Shown piece after piece: positions 1 to 5,271 of a stretch of DNA of 5,297 nt (within the stretch, counting starts at the first letter, position 1; every line of letters begins with the position of its first letter). A program made the position numbers and the translations under genes. Origin of the DNA: Flavobacterium sp. UBA7663 (GTDB lineage: Bacteria; Bacteroidota; Bacteroidia; Flavobacteriales; Flavobacteriaceae). The DNA lies in NCBI RefSeq assembly GCF_002483315.1, contig NZ_DLHR01000004.1:537-5833 (forward strand). The letters are read 5' to 3'. The notes under the pieces were generated by a model. That model ran no database searches and was not told where the DNA came from. It saw only the letters and a list, made by a program, of their open reading frames with translations.

Positions 1-26
1 CTTCACGTGTCCGCGAAACGTTAGCG
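1..26 (+). repeat. attC site, right end only (cut by window start)
   Basis: This is the 3' part of an attC site, ending in the R' box GTTAGCG (20-26). Its last bases before the box, including TTCACGTGTCCGCG, are the same as in the major attC class seen at 1836-1966, 2107-2236, 2993-3123 and 3419-3549. Its left half belongs to a cassette outside the window. Confidence 0.85.
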
Positions 27-59
27 GTAATTTTTGAACATCTGCATAAATAGATAATT

Positions 60-1400
60 ATGACCAAAAAAGAGTTATTTGAAATTATACAGAACGGATT
101 TTCTGAATGGAATCAATTTAGAGAACAATCAGATGTTAATTTGGATTTATCCGAATTAGATTTATCAAAGAAAGATTTACGCTATTATAATTTTTCAAAA
201 TGTAATTTAAATAAAGTTAATTTTAGAAAAAGTCATTTGGGAAATACAAACTTTACTTATTCTAGTCTACGACATACAATATTTAAAAACTCATATCTGA
301 GAAATGGAAATTTTAATAATTCAGACTTAAGGTATTCCGATTTTAGAGCTACTATTATAATTGATTGTAACTTTGACAATTGCTTGTTTAATTTTTCAGA
401 CTTTAGCGGAACTAAAATCAAAAAATCTTCATTTATAAGTGCCAATATTCGAGAAAGCTATTTTTGTAACGCAAAACTTGACGATGTTAAATTAATTAAA
501 GCTCATTTTGAAAGAAGTTTGTTTAGAGATGCTATTGTGAGCAATTCTGAATTGAGCCTTGTAAAATTAAACGACTCTAAAATTTTATCTTCTAAAATCT
601 TAAAATGTAATTTTGCGACTGGAATGCTTTATAACTCGATTATTGATGAATGTACAATCGAGGAAAGTGATTTTTCAAATGTTTTATTTACTTCAGGAAA
701 GATTACAAATTCCGAGATAAAAAGCACAAATTTAAGAAAAGTAAATTTTAGTGGTACACAACTCATATCAGATAATTTTACAAACTGTGACTTATCAATG
801 TCAAAAATATTTGGTGTTTCAGCCTGGAAACTCAATTTGGTAAATACAAATCAAGAAGATCTTCAAATATCTGATAATGGTGAACCAAAAATTACAATTG
901 ATAATATTGAAGTAGCTCAATTTATTTACTTATTAATAAATAATGAAAAACTCAGAACTGTAATTAATACAATTACTTCAAAAGTTGTTCTTATTTTGGG
1001 CAGGTTTACACCCGAAAGAATGAAAATTTTAAATTTGTTGCGAGAAGAATTAAGGCATAAAAATTATTTGCCAATATTATTTGACTTTGAAAATTCAGCT
1101 AACAGAGATATTACTGAAACTGTTACAACTTTAGCAACATTATCGAAATTTATAATTGCCGATATTAGTGATCCAAAAAGTATTCCTCAAGAATTAGCGC
1201 AGATTATTCCTCATATGCCTTCGCTACCAGTACAACCAATAATTTTATCTGGTCAAAAGCCATATGGAATGTTTGAACATTTCACTAGATATTCGTGGGT
1301 TTTAGATACGATCGAATATGATGACGATGAGCACATAAAATCAGCTATTTTGGATGAAATAATTAATGCTTGTGAAAATAAAATATTAGAAATCCGATAA
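60..1400 (+). CDS. Pentapeptide-repeat protein with C-terminal TIR-like/Rossmann-like domain
   Basis: This is the only gene of cassette 1, encoding 446 residues. Residues 30-250 form an almost unbroken pentapeptide-repeat register: every fifth residue (L30, L35, L40, F45, L50, F55 ... I250) is Leu, Phe, Ile or Val, giving about 45 repeats or 11 turns of a right-handed quadrilateral beta-helix. A linker helix at about 278-307 leads into an alpha/beta domain at 308-440. That domain has a hydrophobic strand followed by LGRFTPER (313-320), then FDFENS (341-346), TETVTTLA (352-359), IADISDPKSIPQEL (366-379) and GMFEHF (403-408). I recall this C-terminal module recurring in bacterial proteins. The serine-to-Glu-Leu block resembles the region of TIR domains that holds the catalytic Glu, so E378 is a candidate, by inference only. 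No signal peptide or membrane segment is seen, so the protein is probably cytosolic. ATG at 60 follows a 39-base leader without a clear ribosome-binding site. The stop lies 9 bases before the attC. An effector or defence role is plausible but unproven. Confidence 0.85.
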   Translation: MTKKELFEIIQNGFSEWNQFREQSDVNLDLSELDLSKKDLRYYNFSKCNLNKVNFRKSHLGNTNFTYSSLRHTIFKNSYLRNGNFNNSDLRYSDFRATIIIDCNFDNCLFNFSDFSGTKIKKSSFISANIRESYFCNAKLDDVKLIKAHFERSLFRDAIVSNSELSLVKLNDSKILSSKILKCNFATGMLYNSIIDECTIEESDFSNVLFTSGKITNSEIKSTNLRKVNFSGTQLISDNFTNCDLSMSKIFGVSAWKLNLVNTNQEDLQISDNGEPKITIDNIEVAQFIYLLINNEKLRTVINTITSKVVLILGRFTPERMKILNLLREELRHKNYLPILFDFENSANRDITETVTTLATLSKFIIADISDPKSIPQELAQIIPHMPSLPVQPIILSGQKPYGMFEHFTRYSWVLDTIEYDDDEHIKSAILDEIINACENKILEIR

Positions 1401-1409
1401 TAAAACTAC

Positions 1410-1542
1410 CGCTAACGGCGCATAAGCGAACATTGCTGGTTTTGAGTTGCTTCAACTCTAATTTCACGAATAAACTTTATATTAGCGGAAAATACTCGGT
1501 TCCGCTTTGGTCGCAACGTCGCCTATGCGCGGGACGTTACCT
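1410..1542 (+). repeat. attC site of cassette 1 (minor stem class)
   Basis: The R'' box is CGCTAAC (1410-1416) and the R' box is GTTACCT (1536-1542). The outer arm just inside the boxes, GCGCATAAGCGA, pairs with TCGCCTATGCGC except for one A-C mismatch. The left arm carries one extra base relative to the right, a candidate extrahelical base for strand choice by the integrase. The apical part contains two small hairpins: GAGTTG-CTT-CAACTC (1444-1458), and AGCGGAA pairing with TTCCGCT around a 9-base loop. The arm sequence differs from the major class while the apical region is shared. Confidence 0.92.
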
Positions 1543-1960
1543 GAAATTGCTCCTCGCCCGCGCCAATTTTTCGTTTTGCTTGGAAATTTCATAAACGCAT
1601 TTCTTCACTTTGTAGAAAAACACGAGCGCGATTTCTCAAATCTTAATGTTTGCCGAAACTGATTGTCGAATATTGAAATGGAAAATAATTGTCGAAATTC
1701 TTGTGTCCAAGCTTTCGCAATCTTTGCCCGTTGTGTGTTCCAGGAAAATGCTGTGCATTTTTGAACTTTGGCGATTCGGTTTGTAGATTTTCTAATGTCA
1801 GCTCTTTCGTGCTCATCTTTCGTGTCGCAAAATTCAGGTAACAGCGGTCACGAGAAATTGTTGGTTTTCTCTTGCTTCAGCTTTGTTTTCACGAATAAAT
1901 TCTATCTTAGCGGAAAGTACTCACTTCGCTGGCTTCACAACTTCACGTGTCCGCGAAACG
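1537..1960 (+). mobile_element. Cassette 2: no convincing gene, near-copy of cassette 5
   Basis: The cassette body (1543-1835, about 290 bases) starts GTTACCTGAA and ends TTCAGGTAAC, an exact 10-base inverted pair that proves it is a cassette. By eye it differs from cassette 5 (3118-3543) by about 16 substitutions and two 1-base indels. A minus-strand frame starting MSTKEL is present in both, but the indels shift it, so the two translations diverge after about seven residues. A + strand frame from the ATG at 1648 (46 codons) has no matching start in the other copy and ends early there. Neither therefore looks like a selected protein. The body is less AT-rich than the genes around it. It may be a decayed gene, an untranslated RNA or a regulatory cassette. 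Confidence 0.8.
1650..1697. promoter_or_regulatory. Three phased TTGTCGAA-type repeats in cassette 2
   Basis: TTGCCGAAA (1650-1658), TTGTCGAAT (1663-1671) and TTGTCGAAA (1689-1697) are spaced 13 and 26 bases apart, multiples of one 13-base unit. The same three elements with the same spacing occur in cassette 5. They could be a protein-binding cluster or part of an RNA. No function is known to me. Confidence 0.25.
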
Positions 1961-1966
1961 TTATGC
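1836..1966 (+). repeat. attC site of cassette 2 (major stem class)
   Basis: The R'' box is AGGTAAC (1836-1842) and the R' box is GTTATGC (1960-1966), 131 bp in all. The arm GCGGTCACGAGAAATTG pairs with CAACTTCACGTGTCCGC at 14 of 17 positions. In the array the two boxes pair only at the conserved GTT/AAC core and one neighbour, because the R' box belongs to the next cassette. Bases 1887-1962 are identical to the corresponding block of three other sites. Confidence 0.92.
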
Positions 1967-2230
1967 GAGACCAGCTAGCGTAACGAAAACTTAGTGATTT
2001 TCTCCTTTGTCGAAAATTCAAATTATTTCTTTTTGGTATCTAACTTTTATAGGAATGGAAAATTATTGTCGCAAAGCTGAACGCAATTGGAATGTTTCCT
2101 GGCCTCGCATAACAGCGGTCACGAGAAATTGTTGGTTTTTTCTTGCTTGAACTCCATTTCACGAATAAATTCTATCTTAGCGGAAAGTACTCACTTCGCT
2201 GGCTTCACAACTTCACGTGTCCGCGAAACG
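1961..2230 (+). mobile_element. Cassette 3: minimal cassette without a gene
   Basis: The body between attC sites is only 140 bases (1967-2106). GTTATGCGAGACC at its start and GGCCTCGCATAAC at its end are complementary at 12 of 13 positions, confirming one cassette. The longest frame noticed, 31 codons from the ATG at 2054, runs on into the attC and has no ribosome-binding site. It shares a 17-base stretch, ATGGAAAATTATTGTCG, with cassettes 2 and 5 (one mismatch), which hints that the ORF-less cassettes are related. On the minus strand there is a possible promoter (2046-2074) and an AAAGGAG motif, but no start codon follows at a suitable distance. Confidence 0.75.
2046..2074 (-). promoter_or_regulatory. 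Possible minus-strand promoter in cassette 3
   Basis: Read on the minus strand, TTGCGA (2074-2069) is followed after exactly 17 bases by TATAAA (2051-2046), a fair match to sigma-70 -35 and -10 hexamers. Transcription would run leftwards, against the cassette genes, through attC 1836-1966. In AT-rich DNA such matches arise by chance, so support is weak. Confidence 0.2.
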
Positions 2231-2236
2231 TTGTAA
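2107..2236 (+). repeat. attC site of cassette 3 (major stem class)
   Basis: The R'' box is GCATAAC (2107-2113) and the R' box is GTTGTAA (2230-2236), 130 bp. The long arm is the same as in the site at 1836-1966. The 76-base right part (2157-2232) is identical to three other sites, while the apical left part has a few private changes such as a longer T run. Its R' box lies only 3 bases before the first possible start codon of cassette 4. Confidence 0.92.
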
Positions 2237-2239
2237 GAA

Positions 2240-2533
2240 ATGCTAAAAAAAATAACTATGCTTACATTAAAAGAATTATATAATATTTCTAAGAATGAGT
2301 TATCAGATATACTGCCAAAAGGCGATAATGATTTTAGATTAGAACAAGCTGAATATTTGCACAACGATCAAGTATGGGAAGTTGTAGTTTCATACCTAAC
2401 AGAAAATAAAAATAAAAAAACATCGGTGATTACACCTTTCGCTGAGAATTATCAATTTGAAAGAGTTTATAAAAAATTATTAATCGACACTACAAAGCGA
2501 GTTACCGGCTTTTATATTTACTTTCCCAAATGA
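2240..2533 (+). CDS. Small protein upstream of and overlapping a PIN-domain gene; antitoxin-position hypothetical
   Basis: First gene of two-gene cassette 4, up to 97 residues. The first ATG (2240) is 10 bases after the crossover point and inside the extended cassette-end pairing. A second ATG at 2258 would give 91 residues starting MLTLKELYN and is equally possible; neither has a clear ribosome-binding site. The stop overlaps the next start as ATGA (2530-2533), which implies translational coupling. The sequence suggests an N-terminal helical part and then strands, with QVWEVVVSYL at about 44-53 and YKKLLIDTTKRVTGFYIY at 77-94. No helix-turn-helix or ribbon-helix-helix is evident, unlike most VapB antitoxins. 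By position it could be the partner or neutraliser of the PIN protein. I do not recognise the family. Confidence 0.75.
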   Translation: MLKKITMLTLKELYNISKNELSDILPKGDNDFRLEQAEYLHNDQVWEVVVSYLTENKNKKTSVITPFAENYQFERVYKKLLIDTTKRVTGFYIYFPK

Positions 2534-2985
2534 TTCTAATTGATAGCAATTCATTAATTATTCTGCTGCTTGGTCTTATTGACGAAAATCTAATCGGTCA
2601 GCATAAAAGAGCATCTATATATACTAAAGAAGATTTTAAAAATTTAGTGATTGCGATCCAAGATTTTAAAAAGTTAATCGTTCTACCTCAAGTTTGGGCG
2701 GAAGCAGATAACTTATTAAACAATTTTTCTGGCAATCATAAATATCAATACATTAGTAATTTAAAGCATATTATAGAACAATCTACCGAAAAATATTTGG
2801 AAATAAAGTCTTTATTAAAAAATGAAAACCTTTTGGCAGTTGGTATAACTGATTCTTTAATAATTGAAATTGCGAAAGATTGTGAATACGTAATTACTTC
2901 GGATTCTAAACTATCGGATTTGATTATCGCAAATGGAATTTCTGTTTACGACATGGTACAAGTAAGGAATCAGAGCTTTCAATAA
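2530..2985 (+). CDS. PIN-domain protein, putative VapC-like ribonuclease toxin
   Basis: Second gene of cassette 4, encoding 151 residues, slightly long for a VapC-type PIN protein. Acidic residues sit where PIN nucleases bind metal: D5 in the opening strand MILIDSN, E58 in VLPQVWAEAD, D108 in GITDSLI, and D125 in VITSDSKL. PIN domains of this layout cleave RNA with Mg or Mn in the cytosol and often act as toxins. Start choice is firm because ATG begins the typical N-terminal strand and overlaps the previous stop. The stop lies 7 bases before the attC R'' box. Toxin-antitoxin cassettes are common in chromosomal integrons, where they are thought to stabilise arrays. The catalytic residues and the overlap are visible; the toxin role is inferred. 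It could instead be a non-toxic PIN nuclease. Confidence 0.85.
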   Translation: MILIDSNSLIILLLGLIDENLIGQHKRASIYTKEDFKNLVIAIQDFKKLIVLPQVWAEADNLLNNFSGNHKYQYISNLKHIIEQSTEKYLEIKSLLKNENLLAVGITDSLIIEIAKDCEYVITSDSKLSDLIIANGISVYDMVQVRNQSFQ

Positions 2986-2992
2986 GCACTTC

Positions 2993-3123
2993 TTACAACA
3001 GCGGTCACGAGAAATTGCTGGTTTTGAGTAGCTTCAGCTCTGTTTTCACGAATAAATTCTATCTTAGCGGAAAGTACTCACTTCGCTGGCTTCACAACTT
3101 CACGTGTCCGCGAAACGTTACCT
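2993..3123 (+). repeat. attC site of cassette 4 (major stem class)
   Basis: The R'' box is TTACAAC (2993-2999) and the R' box is GTTACCT (3117-3123). Arms 3001-3017 and 3095-3111 pair at 14 of 17 positions. The cassette-end complementarity with 2230-2243 covers 13 of 14 bases (2986-2999). The apical region has GAGTAGCTTCAGCTC, a variant of the small hairpin that is perfect in two other sites. Confidence 0.92.
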
Positions 3124-3543
3124 GAAATTGCTCCTCGCCCGCGCAAGTTTTCCGTTTAGCTTGACAATTTCATAAACGCATTTCTTCACTTTGTAGAAAA
3201 ACACGAGTGCGATTTCTCAAATCTTAATATTTGTCGAAACTGATTGTCGAATATTGAAATGGAAAATAATTGTCGAAATTCTTGTGTCCAATCTTTCGCA
3301 ATCTTTGCCCGTTGTGTGTTTCAGGAAAAATGCGTTGCATTTTTGAGCTTTGGCGATTCGGTTTGTAGATTTTCTTGATGTCAGTTCTTTCGTGCTCATC
3401 TTTCGTGTCGCAAAATTCAGGTAACAGCGGTCACGAGAAATTGTTGGTTTTCTCTTGCTTCAGCTTTCTTTTCACGAATAAATTCTATCTTAGCGGAAAG
3501 TACTCACTTCGCTGGCTTCACAACTTCACGTGTCCGCGAAACG
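3118..3543 (+). mobile_element. Cassette 5: second copy of ORF-less cassette 2
   Basis: The body (3124-3418) is colinear with cassette 2 and about 94% identical, two bases longer through two single-base indels. It starts GTTACCTGAA and ends TTCAGGTAAC like its sister. A minus-strand frame of 60 codons (3399-3217, starting MSTKEL) exists here but is not preserved in cassette 2 because of the indels, so I do not call it a gene. No + strand frame of note lies within the body. Conservation without a shared reading frame is compatible with recent duplication, an RNA, or DNA sites. The two copies flank cassettes 3 and 4. Confidence 0.8.
3231..3278. promoter_or_regulatory. Three phased TTGTCGAA repeats in cassette 5
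   Basis: TTGTCGAAA (3231-3239), TTGTCGAAT (3244-3252) and TTGTCGAAA (3270-3278) are spaced 13 and 26 bases apart, exactly as in cassette 2. Here all three share TTGTCGAA, whereas cassette 2 has one changed base in the first element. The role is unknown. Confidence 0.25.
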
Positions 3544-3549
3544 TTACCG
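3419..3549 (+). repeat. attC site of cassette 5 (major stem class)
   Basis: The R'' box is AGGTAAC (3419-3425) and the R' box is GTTACCG (3543-3549), 131 bp. Up to the crossover it differs from the site at 1836-1966 at a single position by eye, although the attached cassette bodies differ by about 6%. Confidence 0.92.
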
Positions 3550-3579
3550 GCAAGGCGTTGAAAACTGTATCTAAATCAT

Positions 3580-3975
3580 ATGGATGATTTTCAAGAATTA
3601 TTAAATCTAAATTTACCTTTTGTAAAAAGGCTTTTGATACAATACGGAGAATTTTACCCTTTAGCCGTTGCGATTAATAATGAAAATCAAATTGAGCAAA
3701 TACTTCTAGAAGAAATAGGAGAATTAGATAAACCTGCGTCGCATGTTGTAATTGCCGAACTTAAAAAAGAGTTGCGATGGAGAAAATTAAATCTAAAAGC
3801 TTCGGCTATTTTTTATGACGTAAAGATTGACGGAAATGATGCAATTGCAGTGGCAGTTGAACACAAAACTGAAAATCAATTTTTCACTTTTTATTATCGA
3901 TACGAATTAATTGAAAATGGAATTGAAATAATTGAATCTTGGAAGTCACAAAAACCAATAGAAATTTTTGATTAA
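3580..3975 (+). CDS. Conserved-looking hypothetical protein (cassette 6)
   Basis: The only gene of cassette 6, encoding 131 residues. It begins with an amphipathic helix (FQELLNLNLPFVKRLLIQYG, 4-23) and then GEFYPLAVAIN (23-33), a helical stretch ending ELKKELRWRKL (60-70), and two strands, ASAIFYDVKI (74-83) and DAIAVAVEHKTEN (87-99). The pattern of a helix, FYPLAVA, and then paired strands with VEH resembles a family of small bacterial proteins of unknown function that I have seen, but I cannot name it. No signal peptide, membrane segment or catalytic motif is evident, so it is probably a soluble cytosolic protein. ATG at 3580 lies 36 bases after the crossover without a clear Shine-Dalgarno. 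The stop is 10 bases before the R'' box. Confidence 0.8.
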   Translation: MDDFQELLNLNLPFVKRLLIQYGEFYPLAVAINNENQIEQILLEEIGELDKPASHVVIAELKKELRWRKLNLKASAIFYDVKIDGNDAIAVAVEHKTENQFFTFYYRYELIENGIEIIESWKSQKPIEIFD

Positions 3976-3985
3976 TTCGCCCAGC

Positions 3986-4117
3986 CGGTAACACTTACTA
4001 TGCGATCATTGCTGGTTTTGAGTAGCTTCCACTCTATTTTCACGATTAAATTCTATCTTAGCGGAAAATACTCGTTCCGCTTTGAACGCAACGTCGCATA
4101 GTAAGGGAACGTTAACT
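3986..4117 (+). repeat. attC site of cassette 6 (minor stem class)
   Basis: The R'' box is CGGTAAC (3986-3992) and the R' box is GTTAACT (4111-4117), 132 bp. The arm CTTACTATGCGA (3994-4005) pairs perfectly over 12 bases with TCGCATAGTAAG (4094-4105), a sequence unlike the major class. One extra base follows on the left arm (T before CATTG), a candidate extrahelical base. AGCGGAA and TTCCGCT form a 7-base inner hairpin around 8 bases. Confidence 0.92.
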
Positions 4118-4155
4118 GAAAGCCGTAAAAATTGCGCGTAAAAAGAATCATACAA

Positions 4156-4644
4156 ATGTCTATTCAAAAATTAGCAGAGAAAGAACTTCAACTTAATTCA
4201 ATCGTAATTTCATTGAAAGGAACGATTGAAGAAAAAGAAGCGCAGATCTTTGAACTGAAATTGCCAGAAGAATTTAAAAAATTGCATTTTGAATATGCAG
4301 AACTGAGCAATGAGAATGTCGAGGCAATAAAACGCGGACTTTTTTTGTATTGGTTTTCACTGTCTGAACCTATGTTTTTAACTGGAATATGTGAAATTGA
4401 TCAAGTTGCGAACAGAAAGATCATCACAAATATTGAGAAAATAATTGACGCAGATAAAATTGATTATGAACTATCCTGGATGTTAAGCTACTACAAAGAA
4501 TGGGATTGGATTTTTGATAACTATAAAAGTGACGAAAAATTCTATAACGCATTACTAAGCAGTAATGTTTCATTGCCAAAAATTAATAAGGGTCAAATGC
4601 TTGATCGTGGTTTAATGGGAAAATATTGGAATTCCTTAAATTAA
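4156..4644 (+). CDS. Hypothetical protein with N-terminal helical region (cassette 7)
   Basis: The only gene of cassette 7, encoding 162 residues from the ATG at 4156. An in-frame TTG at 4132 would add 8 basic residues, but I prefer the ATG because nothing like a ribosome-binding site precedes the TTG. Residues 1-50 (IQKLAEKELQLNSI, then EEKEAQIFELK) look strongly helical, possibly a short coiled coil. The rest is acidic and aromatic-rich, with LFLYWFSLSEP (about 62-72) and LSWMLSYYKEWDWIFDNY in the second half, consistent with an all-helical bundle. No signal peptide or transmembrane helix is convincing, and I do not recognise the family. The stop is 10 bases before the attC. Confidence 0.75.
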   Translation: MSIQKLAEKELQLNSIVISLKGTIEEKEAQIFELKLPEEFKKLHFEYAELSNENVEAIKRGLFLYWFSLSEPMFLTGICEIDQVANRKIITNIEKIIDADKIDYELSWMLSYYKEWDWIFDNYKSDEKFYNALLSSNVSLPKINKGQMLDRGLMGKYWNSLN

Positions 4645-4654
4645 TTCGGCCTTC

Positions 4655-4785
4655 AGTTAACAGCGGTCACGAGAAATTGCTGGTTTTGAGTAGCTTCTAC
4701 TCTATTTCCACGAATAAACTTTATCTTAGCGGAAAATACTCGTTTCGCTTGCTTCGCAACTTCGCGTGTCCGCGAAACGTTGTGA
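4655..4785 (+). repeat. attC site of cassette 7 (major stem class, diverged right half)
   Basis: The R'' box is AGTTAAC (4655-4661) and the R' box is GTTGTGA (4779-4785). Cassette-end pairing with 4111-4125 covers 14 of 15 bases. The long arm is of the GCGGTCACGAG class, but the right half has several substitutions relative to the 76-base block shared by four other sites. It carries a perfect GAGTAG-CTT-CTACTC hairpin (4688-4702). Confidence 0.92.
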
Positions 4786-4826
4786 GAAATTGCCAGAGAA
4801 CATCGAAATAAGAGAAAATTTGAAAT

Positions 4827-5264
4827 ATGTGTGAAACAGGAAAAAATCTTAAACTCTGTACTTGCCTAATAGATGGAAATATTAATACTATAATTCACCA
4901 TAAAAACTCACGCAGGAATAAAAAAAATGCCAAGAGTGATTCTGGCAAAATTTACAAATGGTCGTTGCGAAAAATTGTTGGAAATTCTGATTTTTTAATG
5001 GATGGAATCTTAATTCCGCCTAATGATTCTTTTGAGGAAAACTTGACTGCAGAAAGTTTGCTTACGGAACTAAATACTAGAAACTGTTTTGACTTCGATT
5101 ATTTCCCTAATGAAGAAGACAATCTTGTAATAAATGAAGATAACAAAAATCGTAGAGGATTTATTTCATTTGTATTCCGAAAAGGAAAATGGCAAATAGG
5201 AGATCATAGTAGTTTTTCTTTTAAGCTTGAAGAATTTAATTTTGGTAAAGTTAGTTTCGAATAG
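4827..5264 (+). CDS. Hypothetical protein with N-terminal C-(8)-CxC cysteines (cassette 8)
   Basis: The only gene seen in cassette 8, encoding 145 residues. The start reads MCETGKNLKLCTC, placing cysteines at 2, 11 and 13. A basic low-complexity segment (NSRRNKKNAK, 27-36) is followed by KIYKWSLRKIVG (41-52), an ILIPP turn (61-65), an acidic middle, and C-terminal strands GFISFVFRKGKWQI (111-124). The cysteines could bind a metal, but C2 is next to the initiator and no second CxC is present. I vaguely recall small proteins with a similar LCTC start in low-GC bacteria, none with a known role. It has no lipobox or signal peptide. ATG at 4827 follows a 47-base leader with only a weak purine run (AAGAGA). 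The stop is 7 bases before the next R'' box. Confidence 0.75.
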   Translation: MCETGKNLKLCTCLIDGNINTIIHHKNSRRNKKNAKSDSGKIYKWSLRKIVGNSDFLMDGILIPPNDSFEENLTAESLLTELNTRNCFDFDYFPNEEDNLVINEDNKNRRGFISFVFRKGKWQIGDHSSFSFKLEEFNFGKVSFE

Positions 5265-5271
5265 CAACTTC

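Noticed and set aside
257..445. Minus-strand frame of 62 codons inside the pentapeptide gene, and a second one at 629-835
   Set aside because: Both are shadows of the repeat-rich + strand gene, where the 15-base periodicity keeps antisense frames open.
1410..1542. attC hairpins considered as rho-independent terminators
   Set aside because: The AGCGGAA/TTCCGCT hairpins have no following T run, and the R boxes plus array context explain the structure.
1768..1983. 71-codon + strand frame containing the translated string SGKYSLRW and CPRNV
   Set aside because: Most of it is the attC at 1836-1966 read in an open frame. The same string appears wherever an attC of this class is translated, so it is a repeat artefact.
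3161..3182. TTGACA in cassette 5 as a + strand -35 element
   Set aside because: No -10-like hexamer lies 16-18 bases downstream, and the element is absent from the sister cassette 2.
3217..3399. 60-codon minus-strand frame starting MSTKEL in cassette 5
   Set aside because: The homologous cassette 2 keeps the start but two single-base indels change the downstream frame, giving a different protein. No strong ribosome-binding site is seen.
3375..3587. 70-codon + strand frame with the same attC-derived peptide
   Set aside because: It crosses the attC at 3419-3549 and runs into the start of the real gene at 3580. Similarity to the other such frames is due to the attC repeat.
4626..4811. 61-codon + strand frame over the attC at 4655-4785
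   Set aside because: It overlaps the end of the cassette 7 gene and is otherwise translated attC, with no independent coding evidence.
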